From Streptomyces venezuelae (GTDB taxonomy: Bacteria > Actinomycetota > Actinomycetes > Streptomycetales > Streptomycetaceae): DNA of 64,000 nt. The first letter of the stretch is position 1. Each line of letters starts with the position of its first letter. Below are positions 45,866 to 54,570 of the stretch, piece by piece. Both the position numbers and the translations under genes were made by a program. The notes under the pieces were generated by a model. It did not search any database and had not been told where the DNA came from. It was given only the letters and a program-made list of their open reading frames with translations. Where the stretch lies: assembly GCF_008642355.1 (NCBI RefSeq), contig NZ_CP029193.1:5666001-5730000 (forward strand). Reading direction: 5' to 3'.

Positions 45866-45902
45866 GGACGTTCGCCGGGATATCCGCATGGACATTCGCC
45901 GG
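45866..45902. promoter_or_regulatory. Direct repeats in the ArsR/MFS divergent region
   Basis: GGACGTTCGCCGG (45866-45878) and GGACATTCGCCGG (45890-45902) differ at one base and are 24 bases apart. They lie in the leader region between the divergent genes and are candidate regulator sites. Confidence 0.5.
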
Positions 45903-45950
45903 AGAACGAAACTTTAGGGCGGCGGGCTCTGTCCGCGTGAGGCTGCGCCC

Positions 45951-47204
45951 ATGCCGCCGTCCACCCCGCCCACCGCAGCCGCCACCGGCTACCGGCGCGT
46001 CTTCGCCGTACGCGAGTTCCGGGCCGTCTTCGTCGCGCACGCGCTCTCCCTGCTCGGCGTCGTCGTCAGCGAGATCGCGCTGACCGTCCTGGTCTACGGC
46101 CTCACGGGATCCCCGCTGCTCAGTGCGCTCACCTTCGCCCTCGGCATGCTGCCGTACCTGGTGGGCGGCACGCTGCTGTCCGGGATCGCCGACCGGTGCC
46201 CGCCGCGCCTCGTGCTCGTCGTGTGCGATCTGGTGTGCGCCGGGTGCGCGGGCCTGATGGCGCTGCCCGCGACCCCCGTCGCCGGGCTGCTCGCGCTGCG
46301 CTGCGCCATCGCCCTCGTCGCGCCCGTCTTCAACGGCACGCGCATGGCGACCCTCACGGACATCCTCGGGGACGGCGAGCTGTTCGTCCTCGGCCGGTCC
46401 CTGCTGCGGATCGTGTCGCAGAGCTCCGTCCTGGTGGGCTTCGGGGTCGGCGGCGTACTCCTCACCGTCGTCTCGCCGCGCGGCGCGCTGACCATCACCG
46501 TCTGCACGTTCGTGGCGTCCGCGCTGCTGCTGCGGTGGGGGACGAAGCGGCGGCCCGCGCGCGGGGGCAGCGGCGACGGCGCGCTCGTCCGCCACTCGCT
46601 GGGCGGCGCGCGCGACGTGCTCGGCGACCGCCGCGTGCGGGCCCTCATGCTGCTCTTCTGGGCACCGCCCATGTTCATGGTCGTCCCGGAGGCACTCGCC
46701 GCGCCCTACGCGGACGAGGTCGGCATCGGCGTCGCGGGCGTCGGCCTCCTCATGGGCGCCGCACCGGTGGGCACCATCGCGGGCGAGCTGTACGCCGGGT
46801 CCGCGCTCTCCGCGGGCACGCGCGCCCGCATCGTGCTGCCACTCGCCTCGCTCGCGCTGGTGCCGCTCACCGTGTACGCGTTCACGCCGGGTCTCCTCCC
46901 GGCGCTCGTCGCCCTCGCGCTCACGGGCGCGGCCTCGGCGTACACGCTGGGTCTCGACCGCTGGTTCGTCGACGCCGTGCCCGACGAGCTGCGGGGGCGT
47001 GCGATGACGGTGCTGACGGCGGGCCTCATGACGATCCAGGGCGTCGGCATGGCGCTCGCGGGGCTCGCCGCGGAGTTCTTCGCGGTGAGCACGGTCGTCG
47101 CGGGCGCGGGGGTCATCGGCACGGTCTGCTGTCTGCTCCTGGCGGCGGAGGTACGTTCGACCGAATCGCGAGACGGGGCTGACCACCATGTGACCGACGG
47201 GTAA
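45951..47204 (+). CDS. MFS transporter
   Basis: A 417-residue major facilitator with about 12 membrane segments. The start reads YRRVFAVREFRAVFVAHALS, with the loop GIADRCPPRLVLVVCDLVCA (the conserved D-R-x4-R region between helices 2 and 3) and the C-terminal half beginning at RVRALMLLFWAPPMFMVVPE. It resembles drug-efflux and DHA3-like transporters. Divergent from the ArsR-type regulator and followed 10 bases later by a MarR gene, an arrangement suggesting regulation by one or both. Substrate unknown. Confidence 0.9.
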   Translation: MPPSTPPTAAATGYRRVFAVREFRAVFVAHALSLLGVVVSEIALTVLVYGLTGSPLLSALTFALGMLPYLVGGTLLSGIADRCPPRLVLVVCDLVCAGCAGLMALPATPVAGLLALRCAIALVAPVFNGTRMATLTDILGDGELFVLGRSLLRIVSQSSVLVGFGVGGVLLTVVSPRGALTITVCTFVASALLLRWGTKRRPARGGSGDGALVRHSLGGARDVLGDRRVRALMLLFWAPPMFMVVPEALAAPYADEVGIGVAGVGLLMGAAPVGTIAGELYAGSALSAGTRARIVLPLASLALVPLTVYAFTPGLLPALVALALTGAASAYTLGLDRWFVDAVPDELRGRAMTVLTAGLMTIQGVGMALAGLAAEFFAVSTVVAGAGVIGTVCCLLLAAEVRSTESRDGADHHVTDG

Positions 47205-47214
47205 GGTCGATGGC

Positions 47215-47724
47215 GTGCCGAAGCCGCTCAGCCTCCCCTTCGATCCCATCGCCCGCGCCGACGAGCTCTGGAAGCAGCGCTGGGGATCGGTCCCGGCCAT
47301 GGCCGCGATCACCTCGATCATGCGGGCGCACCAGATTCTGCTCGCCGAGGTCGACGCGGTCGTGAAGCCGTACGGACTGACCTTCGCGCGCTACGAGGCG
47401 CTGGTGCTGCTCACCTTCTCGCAGGCCGGCGAGCTGCCGATGTCGAAGATCGGCGAGCGGCTCATGGTGCACCCGACGTCGGTCACGAACACGGTGGACC
47501 GCTTGGTCAAGTCCGGTCTGGTCGACAAGCGCCCGAACCCCAACGACGGCCGCGGCACGCTCGCCTCCATCACGGAGAAGGGTCGCGAGGTGGTCGAGGC
47601 CGCGACGCGCGAGCTGATGGCGATGGACTTCGGGCTCGGGGTGTACGACGCGGAGGAGTGCGGGGAGATCTTCGCGATGCTCAGGCCGCTGCGGGTGGCG
47701 GCGGAGGACTTCGAGGAGAAGTAG
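47215..47724 (+). CDS. MarR-family regulator
   Basis: MarR regulator of 169 residues. Winged-helix part: FARYEALVLLTFSQAGELPM, GERLMVHPTSVTNTVDRLVK and the wing NPNDGRGTLASITEKGREV. It starts 10 bases after the MFS stop. CTGACC (47179-47184), a 17-base spacer and TAAGGT (47202-47207) lie before the GTG, with 7 bases from TAAGGT to the start, so it may be transcribed on its own as a leaderless mRNA as well as from the MFS gene. Targets unknown. Confidence 0.92.
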   Translation: MPKPLSLPFDPIARADELWKQRWGSVPAMAAITSIMRAHQILLAEVDAVVKPYGLTFARYEALVLLTFSQAGELPMSKIGERLMVHPTSVTNTVDRLVKSGLVDKRPNPNDGRGTLASITEKGREVVEAATRELMAMDFGLGVYDAEECGEIFAMLRPLRVAAEDFEEK

Positions 47725-47815
47725 GTCCGGACGCGGGGCCCGGGGCAGGACCGGCTCGTTCCGGTCGGCCGGGGTCGGCGAAGATCGCGCACATCAGACG
47801 GTTACGCTCGTAGCC

Positions 47816-48148
47816 ATGAAATCCAGCGTGCTGACCCGCTACCGGGTGATGGCTTACGTCACCGCCGTCATGCTCCTCATCCTGTGCGCCTGCATGGTGG
47901 CCAAGTACGGCTTCGACACGGGCGAGGGGCTGACCCTGGTGGTCTCCCAGGTCCACGGAGTCCTCTACATCATCTACCTGATCTTCGCCTTCGACCTGGG
48001 TTCCAAGGCGAAGTGGCCGTTCGGGAAGCTGCTGTGGGTGCTGGTCTCGGGCACGATTCCGACCGCCGCGTTCTTCGTGGAGCGCAAGGTCGTCCGCGAG
48101 GTCGAGCCGCTGATCGCCGACGGCTCCCCGGCGACCGCCAAGGCGTGA
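47816..48148 (+). CDS. DUF3817 membrane protein, second copy
   Basis: A 110-residue DUF3817 protein with about three membrane segments, paralogue of the protein at 36862-37212 (KYGFDTGEGLTLVVSQVHGV here against [20 protein letters not shown] there). Ends with a Lys/Arg/Glu tail (ERKVVREVEPLI). TACGCT (47803-47808) is 7 bases before the ATG, so a leaderless mRNA is likely. It stands alone and is followed by a strong terminator. Function unknown. Confidence 0.88.
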   Translation: MKSSVLTRYRVMAYVTAVMLLILCACMVAKYGFDTGEGLTLVVSQVHGVLYIIYLIFAFDLGSKAKWPFGKLLWVLVSGTIPTAAFFVERKVVREVEPLIADGSPATAKA

Positions 48149-48162
48149 TGGCGTAACTCACC

Positions 48163-48188
48163 ACCGCCACGGACAGGTCCGTGGCGGT
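48163..48188 (+). terminator. Terminator before icmA
   Basis: ACCGCCACGGA (48163-48173) pairs exactly with TCCGTGGCGGT (48178-48188) over a 4-base loop. It ends DUF3817 transcription just before the icmA promoter. Confidence 0.8.
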
Positions 48189-48194
48189 TGGCCA

Positions 48195-48231
48195 TCGACT
48201 TTTACTAGGACGTCCTAGTAAATTCGATGGT
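48195..48231 (+). promoter_or_regulatory. icmA promoter with a 22-bp perfect palindrome in the spacer
   Basis: A perfect 22-base palindrome (48201-48222, core ACTAGGACGTCCTAGT) fills the space between a TCGACT -35-like box (48195-48200) and the -10 TAAATT (48219-48224); the palindrome overlaps the -10. The -10 is 7 bases before the icmA ATG. A protein bound there would block RNA polymerase. The factor is unknown; no regulator gene is adjacent in the needed arrangement. Confidence 0.8.
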
Positions 48232-49932
48232 ATGGACGCTGACGCGATCGAGGAAGGCCGCCGGCGCTGGCAGGCCCGTTACGACAAGGCCCGCAAGCGC
48301 GACGCGGACTTCACCACGCTCTCCGGGGACCCGGTCGACCCCGTCTACGGGCCGCGGCCCGGTGACACGTACGACGGGTTCGAGCGGATCGGCTGGCCGG
48401 GGGAGTACCCCTTCACGCGCGGGCTCTACCCGACCGGGTACCGCGGCCGGACCTGGACCATCCGCCAGTTCGCGGGCTTCGGCAACGCCGAGCAGACGAA
48501 CGAGCGCTACAAGATGATCCTGGCCAACGGAGGCGGCGGCCTCTCCGTCGCCTTCGACATGCCGACCCTGATGGGCCGCGACTCCGACGACCCGCGCTCG
48601 CTCGGCGAGGTCGGCCACTGCGGCGTCGCCATCGACTCCGCCGCCGACATGGAGGTCCTCTTCAAGGACATCCCGCTCGGCGACGTGACGACGTCGATGA
48701 CCATCAGCGGGCCCGCCGTGCCCGTCTTCTGCATGTACCTCGTCGCGGCCGAGCGCCAGGGGGTCGACCCGGGCGTCCTCAACGGCACGCTCCAGACCGA
48801 CATCTTCAAGGAGTACATCGCGCAGAAGGAGTGGCTCTTCCAGCCCGAGCCGCACCTGCGCCTCATCGGCGACCTGATGGAGCACTGCGCGCGCGACATC
48901 CCCGCGTACAAGCCGCTCTCCGTCTCCGGCTACCACATCCGGGAGGCCGGGGCGACGGCCGCGCAGGAGCTGGCGTACACGCTCGCGGACGGCTTCGGGT
49001 ACGTGGAGCTGGGCCTCAGCCGCGGCCTGGACGTCGACGTCTTCGCCCCGGGCCTCAGCTTCTTCTTCGACGCCCACGTCGACTTCTTCGAGGAGATCGC
49101 GAAGTTCCGGGCGGCGCGGCGCATCTGGGCGCGGTGGCTGCGGGACGAGTACGGCGCGAAGACCGACAAGGCGCAGTGGCTGCGGTTCCACACGCAGACG
49201 GCGGGTGTCTCGCTGACGGCTCAGCAGCCGTACAACAACGTGGTCCGTACGGCGGTCGAGGCCCTCGCCGCGGTGCTCGGCGGCACGAACTCCCTCCACA
49301 CCAACGCGCTGGACGAGACCCTCGCCCTGCCGAGCGAGCAGGCGGCGGAGATCGCGCTCCGTACGCAGCAGGTGCTCATGGAGGAGACCGGGGTCGCGAA
49401 CGTCGCCGACCCGCTGGGCGGCTCCTGGTACATCGAGCAGCTCACCGACCGCATCGAGGCCGACGCGGAGAAGATCTTCGAGCAGATCAAGGAGCGGGGG
49501 CGGAGGGCCTGCCCGGACGGGCAGCACCCGATCGGGCCGATCACCTCGGGCATCCTGCGGGGCATCGAGGACGGCTGGTTCACCGGCGAGATCGCCGAGT
49601 CCGCGTTCCAGTACCAGCGGTCCCTGGAGAAGGGCGACAAGCGGGTCGTCGGCGTCAACTGCCTCGAAGGTTCCGTCACGGGAGACCTGGAGATCCTCCG
49701 GGTCAGCCATGAGGTGGAGCGGGAGCAGGTGCGTGAGCTGGGCGGCCGGAAGGCGCGCCGTGACGACGCGCGGGTCCGCTCCTCTCTGGACGCGATGCTC
49801 GCGGCGGCACGGGACGGCTCGAACATGATCGCCCCCATGCTGGAGGCGGTCCGCGCGGAGGCGACGCTCGGGGAGATCTGCGGGGTGCTTCGCGAGGAGT
49901 GGGGGGTTTACGTGGAGCCGCCGGGCTTCTAG
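48232..49932 (+). CDS. icmA: Isobutyryl-CoA mutase large subunit
   Basis: A 566-residue B12-dependent mutase subunit that interconverts isobutyryl-CoA and n-butyryl-CoA. It is a substrate-binding barrel without the cobalamin domain, so it needs a separate small subunit (icmB), not seen here. Two residues that separate IcmA from methylmalonyl-CoA mutase are Phe80 (TIRQFAGFGN; Tyr in the methylmalonyl enzyme) and Gln198 (KEYIAQKEW; Arg there). The sequence matches the S. cinnamonensis IcmA pattern almost throughout. The ATG lies 7 bases after TAAATT and the leader is minimal. MeaB (30008) and the adenosyltransferase (7711) probably serve it. Confidence 0.95.
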   Translation: MDADAIEEGRRRWQARYDKARKRDADFTTLSGDPVDPVYGPRPGDTYDGFERIGWPGEYPFTRGLYPTGYRGRTWTIRQFAGFGNAEQTNERYKMILANGGGGLSVAFDMPTLMGRDSDDPRSLGEVGHCGVAIDSAADMEVLFKDIPLGDVTTSMTISGPAVPVFCMYLVAAERQGVDPGVLNGTLQTDIFKEYIAQKEWLFQPEPHLRLIGDLMEHCARDIPAYKPLSVSGYHIREAGATAAQELAYTLADGFGYVELGLSRGLDVDVFAPGLSFFFDAHVDFFEEIAKFRAARRIWARWLRDEYGAKTDKAQWLRFHTQTAGVSLTAQQPYNNVVRTAVEALAAVLGGTNSLHTNALDETLALPSEQAAEIALRTQQVLMEETGVANVADPLGGSWYIEQLTDRIEADAEKIFEQIKERGRRACPDGQHPIGPITSGILRGIEDGWFTGEIAESAFQYQRSLEKGDKRVVGVNCLEGSVTGDLEILRVSHEVEREQVRELGGRKARRDDARVRSSLDAMLAAARDGSNMIAPMLEAVRAEATLGEICGVLREEWGVYVEPPGF

Positions 49933-49950
49933 GCGGCGCGCTGTCCTCCG

Positions 49951-49990
49951 CGGGCGGGCGGGGGGGGGAACTGCGCGAACACCCCCCCCA
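49951..49990. repeat. G-run/C-run hairpin after icmA
   Basis: Nine G (49960-49968) and eight C (49982-49989) flank AACTGCGCGAACA. The unusual homopolymer stem could terminate icmA. The GGGAACTGCGCGA part is the reverse complement of the element at 55584-55613. Confidence 0.65.
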
Positions 49991-50112
49991 CCGAGCCGCA
50001 GACGGGTACGCGACCGGGTTGCCGGGGTGCGTGGTCGGGATTCGCGGGTTTAAGACCCAGAGGTCTGGGCAGGTGCCGGGCCGGCCAGACGCACCCCGCC
50101 CCAGGAGAACCC

Positions 50113-51207
50113 GTGAGCTCGACCGGTCACGCCCGCACCGCCGCCCTCGCCATCGGTGCTGCCACCTGCACCGTTCTCGGCGCGCTGCTCGTGGGCGGCT
50201 CCGGCGAAGTGAGCGCCAGCCCGCCGCCCGAGCCGCAGGTGCAGGACGACTTCGACTCCCTCGGCCCCGACGTGCGCGCCGTGAAGCTCTCCGACGGGCG
50301 GACCGCCCACTACTCCGACACCGGTGAGAAGGACGGAAAGCCCGTCCTCTTCATCGGCGGCACCGGCACCAGCGCCCGCGCCTCGCACATGACGGACTTC
50401 TTCCGCACCACCCGCGAGGACCTGGGCCTGCGTCTCATCTCCGTGGAACGCAACGGCTTCGGCGACACCGAGTTCGACGAGAAGCTCGGCAAGGCCGACT
50501 TCGCCGGGGACGCCCTGGAGGTCCTCGACAAGCTCGGCGTCGACGACGTGTCCGTCGTCGCGATATCCGGCGGCGGCCCCTACGCCGCCGAACTCGCCGC
50601 CCGTGCCCCGGAACGGATCACCCAGCTGCACCTCGCCGCCGCCCTCCCTCCGTACGGCACGAAGCCCGCGTACTGCGGTCTCTCCGACGACGCGCTCTCC
50701 GACGCCGTCGAGGACCAGATCAAGGACCCCCGCAAGTGGTGGGCCTTCCCCGACGACAGCCCCGTGAAGTCGATTCCCGGTTTCGCCGACACGGCGTACG
50801 AGGAAGGGGCGCGCACGTACCACCAGCGCGGCCAGCAGGCGGACCCCGCGCCCCAGGTCCACGAGCAGAAGCTGTACTGCGGGCGCCCCGGCCCCGACCT
50901 GTCGAAGCTCGACGCCCCCGTCTACCTCTACGGCGGCAAGAAGGACACCACCGTGCCGCCCGCGACCCTGAGGACATGGCAGAGGGAGCTGCCGGGCACC
51001 GCGAAGGTCCGCTCGTACGCCGACTCCGGGCACGACGTGCAGTACCGGCACTGGGACCAGATCCTCGTCGACCTGGCCGGACACGGCGACCGCACCGTGG
51101 TCTGCAAGGGCGACCACACCCGCGTACTGGCCGCCCGCGAGGCCGACCGCCTCGTCACCAAGGACAGGGCCACACTCGGCAGCTGCGCCTGGGAGAAGGA
51201 CAAGTAG
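50113..51207 (+). CDS. Exported alpha/beta hydrolase
   Basis: A 364-residue alpha/beta-hydrolase with an N-terminal signal peptide (ALAIGAATCTVLGALLVGG). The nucleophile is probably Ser152 in SVVAISGGGPYAAELAAR; the SGGGP form is common in this sub-branch. The His is probably His307 in YADSGHDVQYRHWD, with an acidic residue between. The loop KPAYCGLSDDALSDAVEDQI is family-specific. The GTG start is used. It faces the two-component genes and ends 15 bases from the convergent kinase gene. Substrate unknown; esterase or peptidase are possible. Confidence 0.87.
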   Translation: MSSTGHARTAALAIGAATCTVLGALLVGGSGEVSASPPPEPQVQDDFDSLGPDVRAVKLSDGRTAHYSDTGEKDGKPVLFIGGTGTSARASHMTDFFRTTREDLGLRLISVERNGFGDTEFDEKLGKADFAGDALEVLDKLGVDDVSVVAISGGGPYAAELAARAPERITQLHLAAALPPYGTKPAYCGLSDDALSDAVEDQIKDPRKWWAFPDDSPVKSIPGFADTAYEEGARTYHQRGQQADPAPQVHEQKLYCGRPGPDLSKLDAPVYLYGGKKDTTVPPATLRTWQRELPGTAKVRSYADSGHDVQYRHWDQILVDLAGHGDRTVVCKGDHTRVLAAREADRLVTKDRATLGSCAWEKDK

Positions 51208-51222
51208 ACGCGCTTCAGGGCC

Positions 51223-52623
51223 TCAAGGCGCCGGTGGAATCAGGCGGAAGAGTGCTCCTCCTCCCGGTGCCCGTTCCGCCGTCAGGTCCGCTCCGTGTGC
51301 GTGTGCGATCTGGCGGGCCATCGCCAGACCGAGGCCCGAGCCGGGGAGGGCGCGGGCCTTCTCGGCGCGGTAGAAGCGGTCGAAGACGAAGGGCAGGTCC
51401 TCCTCGGCGATGCCGGGGCCGTGGTCGCGTACGGACAGTTCCGTGCGGGTCAGGGTGATCTCGACCGGGCCGCCCGGTGGGCTGAACTTGGCCGCGTTGT
51501 CGATGAGGTTGGTCAGGAGGCGGGACAGGCGTGCCGGTACGCCCGGCATCGTCAGGTCGGCCGCGTCCGGCGCCACGTGGAGGGTGAAGGAGACCGTCGG
51601 CCAGTGGCCGCGGGCCGCGTCGACCGTGTGGGTGACCAGCGGGGCCAGCCGTACCTCTTCGAGGAGGGGCCGCGGCTCCTCCTCCCTCGCCAGTTCGATC
51701 AAGTCGTTGACCAGGCCGGTGACCTCGCGCAGCTGACGCGCGAGTGCCCCGGAGGCCCGGTCCCGCTGGGTGCTCGTCAGCCGGTCCGCACGTGCCAGGA
51801 GTTCCGCGTTCGTGCGCAGCGCGGTCAGCGGGGTGCGCAGTTCGTGCGAGGCGTCGGCGACCAGGCGGCGGCGGGCCGCGACGGACTCCTCCAGTTCGGC
51901 CAGCATCGTGTTGAAAGAGGTGGCCAGGCGGGTCACTTCGTCCTCGCGGCCCGCGCGGGCCGGCCGGCCCGGGGGGAGTTCGATGCGGTGGCGGGCGTCG
52001 CGTGTGGCGGCGATGCGCTCGGCGGTCGCCGTCAGGCGGGTGATCGGGGCCAGGCCGGTACGGGAGACCCAGTAGCCGCCGAGCCCGGACAGCAGTACAC
52101 CGGCTCCGCCCACCGCGGCGAGCAGCGACGCGGCCTGACTGACGCCGCGCTCGGCGATGTCCGCGCGCAGGGCGGCCTGTACCGCTACGCCCTCCTTGCC
52201 GAACGTGGTGGTGTACATGCGGCCCGGCTTGCCGCCGGGGAGCGTGATGTTGGCGTAGTAGGCGGGGCGGTGGCCGGCGGCGACCGCGCGCGTCCGGTCC
52301 GACACCGGCAGAAGGTAAGGCTCCGACGGGTCGTCCGCCGCGTCCGCCGGGACCAGCTGCGAGCAGGCGGGTGCCCCGAGGAACCGGCACTCGCCCGTCA
52401 TGACGCCGAGCCCCTCGGACCGGTGCTGCTGGGCGATGAGCGTCGCCGACTGCGCGAGGTTCTGGTCGAGCTGCTGATACAGCTTGTAGCGGATCACGAA
52501 GAACGCGGCGGCACACACCCCGATCGCCACCACCGCCACGGCAGCCGCCGCCACCACCGCGAGGCGGGTCCGCAGCGGCCTGCGCCGCCGCCACCGCGCG
52601 CCGAGCCTGCGCCGCGCGCTCAC
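51223..52623 (-). CDS. Sensor histidine kinase (OmpR/EnvZ type)
   Basis: A 466-residue membrane kinase: first membrane segment about 22-44, an extracytoplasmic domain with two Cys ([14 protein letters not shown]), a second membrane segment about 160-185, HAMP, and phosphoacceptor His260 in [20 protein letters not shown]. HATPase motifs are [30 protein letters not shown] and [12 protein letters not shown]. It is coupled to the response regulator gene at 52620-53360 by a four-base overlap. The pair is divergent from the MurG-like operon, so it may respond to envelope glycan status. Confidence 0.95.
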   Translation of the reverse strand: MSARRRLGARWRRRRPLRTRLAVVAAAAVAVVAIGVCAAAFFVIRYKLYQQLDQNLAQSATLIAQQHRSEGLGVMTGECRFLGAPACSQLVPADAADDPSEPYLLPVSDRTRAVAAGHRPAYYANITLPGGKPGRMYTTTFGKEGVAVQAALRADIAERGVSQAASLLAAVGGAGVLLSGLGGYWVSRTGLAPITRLTATAERIAATRDARHRIELPPGRPARAGREDEVTRLATSFNTMLAELEESVAARRRLVADASHELRTPLTALRTNAELLARADRLTSTQRDRASGALARQLREVTGLVNDLIELAREEEPRPLLEEVRLAPLVTHTVDAARGHWPTVSFTLHVAPDAADLTMPGVPARLSRLLTNLIDNAAKFSPPGGPVEITLTRTELSVRDHGPGIAEEDLPFVFDRFYRAEKARALPGSGLGLAMARQIAHAHGADLTAERAPGGGALFRLIPPAP

Positions 52624-53360
52624 GGGGAGCCCAGCCGGTAGCCGACGCCGTGCACCGTGTGGACGAGGCGGGGCTCGCCGCCGGATTCGAGTTTCCGGCG
52701 CAGGTAACCGACGTACACCGCGAGCGAGTTGGAGTCGGGGCCGAAGTCACGGCCCCACACCGCCTGCTGGATCAGCTCGCGCGGCAGGACCTGCCCCGCG
52801 TTGCGCAGCAGCAGCTCCAGCAGGACGGCCTCCGTACGGCTGAACTCGATCCGCCGCCCGCCGCGCCGACCGGTGCGCGTCGCGGGGTCCAGGACCAGAT
52901 CGCCGTACGCGAGGTCATCGCCGTCGTCCGCGACCCGCTCCGGTGTCGCGCGCCGCAGCAGCGCCCGCACCCGCGCCACCAGCTCGTCGAGCGCGAACGG
53001 CTTGACCAGGTAGTCGTCGGCGCCCGCGTCCAGGCCGTCGACGCGCTCGCTCACCGAGTCCAGCGCCGTGAGGACCAGGACCGGCGTGCGGTCGCCCGCC
53101 GCCCGCAGCTGACGGCAGACCGCGAGGCCGTCCATGACCGGCATCATCACATCGAGGACCAGGAGGTCCGGCTGCCAGTGGGCCACCGCCGTCAGCGCGC
53201 GGTGGCCGTCCGCCGCGCCCCGCACATGGTGGCCCTCGACCGTCAGCGCGTCCTCGACGGCGGCGCGGACCTCGGGGTCGTCGTCGACGACCAGGATGCG
53301 GTGCGCCGTCCCGCCCGCGCCCGGCGGCCCGCCCTTGCTGGTCACGCTCGTGAAACTCAT
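52620..53360 (-). CDS. OmpR-family response regulator
   Basis: Response regulator of 246 residues. The receiver has the phosphoacceptor Asp70 in [14 protein letters not shown] and [12 protein letters not shown]; the winged helix includes [20 protein letters not shown] and [21 protein letters not shown] short N-terminal extension of about 20 residues precedes the receiver. It faces the MurG-like gene across a promoter with two CTCTTA repeats 11 bases apart, which is where a regulator of this type would bind. Confidence 0.95.
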   Translation of the reverse strand: MSFTSVTSKGGPPGAGGTAHRILVVDDDPEVRAAVEDALTVEGHHVRGAADGHRALTAVAHWQPDLLVLDVMMPVMDGLAVCRQLRAAGDRTPVLVLTALDSVSERVDGLDAGADDYLVKPFALDELVARVRALLRRATPERVADDGDDLAYGDLVLDPATRTGRRGGRRIEFSRTEAVLLELLLRNAGQVLPRELIQQAVWGRDFGPDSNSLAVYVGYLRRKLESGGEPRLVHTVHGVGYRLGSP

Positions 53361-53382
53361 GGTCCAAAGGTGCCAAACACGG

Positions 53383-53399
53383 CTCTTAAAACCCTCTTA
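53383..53399. promoter_or_regulatory. Phased CTCTTA repeats between response regulator and MurG-like gene
   Basis: CTCTTA at 53383-53388 and 53394-53399 is repeated exactly 11 bases apart, one helix turn. This is a likely tandem binding site for the OmpR-family regulator encoded on the left, and it lies about 25 bases before the MurG-like start. Confidence 0.6.
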
Positions 53400-53424
53400 G
53401 ACCGCCCCGTGAAGCTCCACTGCC

Positions 53425-54570
53425 ATGCGAACCTCTCTCTCCGTCGTGATCGGCGCGGGCGGCACCGGCGGGCACATCTATCCCGGACTCGCCCTCGCCG
53501 ACGCGCTGCGCCGGGCCGTACCGGGCGCGGTGATCTCCTTCGTCGGCACCGAACGCGGCCTGGAGACCCGGCTGATACCCGACGCCGGATACCGTCTCCA
53601 CACCGTCGACATGATCCCCTTCGATCCGTCGCTCGGCGCCCGCCGCTACCTGCTCCCCGCCGCCCTGCTGAAGTCCGGCGCCCAGTGCCGGGCCATCCTG
53701 CGCGAGCAGAGCGCACAGGTCGCCGTCGGCATGGGCGGTTACCCCAGCGCCCCCGTCATCGTCGGCGCCCGCATGGCGGGGCTGCCGAGCCTCATCCACG
53801 AGTCCAACGCCGTACCCGGCCGCGCCAACCGGTTCGCCGCCCGGCTCACCCCGAACATCGCCGTCGCCTTCGACCGCAGCCGCGCCCACCTGCCCGGCGG
53901 CGACCGCGCGCACACCACCGGCATGCCGATCGCGGCGCCGCTCGCCGCGCTCGACCGGGCCGCGCTGCGCCCGCAGGCCCGGCGCGAGCTCGGCGTGCCG
54001 CCCGGCGCCCGCCTGATCCTCTTCAACGGCGGCAGCCTCGGCGCGGCCCGCCTCACCGAGGCGGCCGTCGGCCTCGCGGCACGGTGGCGGGAGCGCAGGG
54101 ACGTACACCTCCTCATCAAGACCGGGCCCGCGGCCCTGGACGAGACGCGGGCGCGGCTCGCCGCCGAGGGCGGTGACGCGGTCGCCCGCGCCGTCCCCTA
54201 CCTCGACCGCATGGACCTCTCCTACGCCGCCGCCGACCTCGTCGTGTGCCGCGCGGGCTCGGCGACCGTCGCCGAACTCGCCGCCACCGGCGTCCCCGCC
54301 GTACTCGTGCCCTACCCGCACGCGCCGGGCGACCACCAGACCCACAACGCCCGGGTCCTCTCCGACGCCGGAGCGGGCCTCCTGCTGCCCGACGCCGAGA
54401 CCACCGCGGACCGGCTCGCGCAGCTCGTCGGCCCGCTCCTCGCGGACCCGGTGCGGCTCGCCGCGATGAGCGGCGCCGCCGATCCCGGACCGCACGCCCG
54501 CGCCGCCGACCTGCTCGCGGAGCGGGTCCTCGGACTCACCCGCACCACGTCCCACCTGGAGTACGCATGA
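53425..54570 (+). CDS. MurG-like UDP-GlcNAc-type glycosyltransferase
   Basis: A 381-residue GT28 enzyme similar to MurG. The donor-site loop GAGGTGGHIYPGLALADAL is at the N terminus; further motifs are GMGGYPSAPVIVGARMAGLP, LIHESNAVPGRANRFAARLT, the GGSLGAARLTEAAV turn and VCRAGSATVAELAATGVPAV. Dedicated murG normally lies in the dcw cluster, and this gene is far from any cell-division genes here, so it is a paralogue. Its ATG-TGA overlap with the next gene means coupled translation with the dehydratase. Acceptor and product unknown. Confidence 0.88.
   Translation: MRTSLSVVIGAGGTGGHIYPGLALADALRRAVPGAVISFVGTERGLETRLIPDAGYRLHTVDMIPFDPSLGARRYLLPAALLKSGAQCRAILREQSAQVAVGMGGYPSAPVIVGARMAGLPSLIHESNAVPGRANRFAARLTPNIAVAFDRSRAHLPGGDRAHTTGMPIAAPLAALDRAALRPQARRELGVPPGARLILFNGGSLGAARLTEAAVGLAARWRERRDVHLLIKTGPAALDETRARLAAEGGDAVARAVPYLDRMDLSYAAADLVVCRAGSATVAELAATGVPAVLVPYPHAPGDHQTHNARVLSDAGAGLLLPDAETTADRLAQLVGPLLADPVRLAAMSGAADPGPHARAADLLAERVLGLTRTTSHLEYA

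Noticed and set aside
44790..47321. 843-codon extension of the ArsR-like gene
   Set aside because: The upstream part is antisense to the MFS gene and low in complexity; the GTG at 45803 has a good ribosome site.
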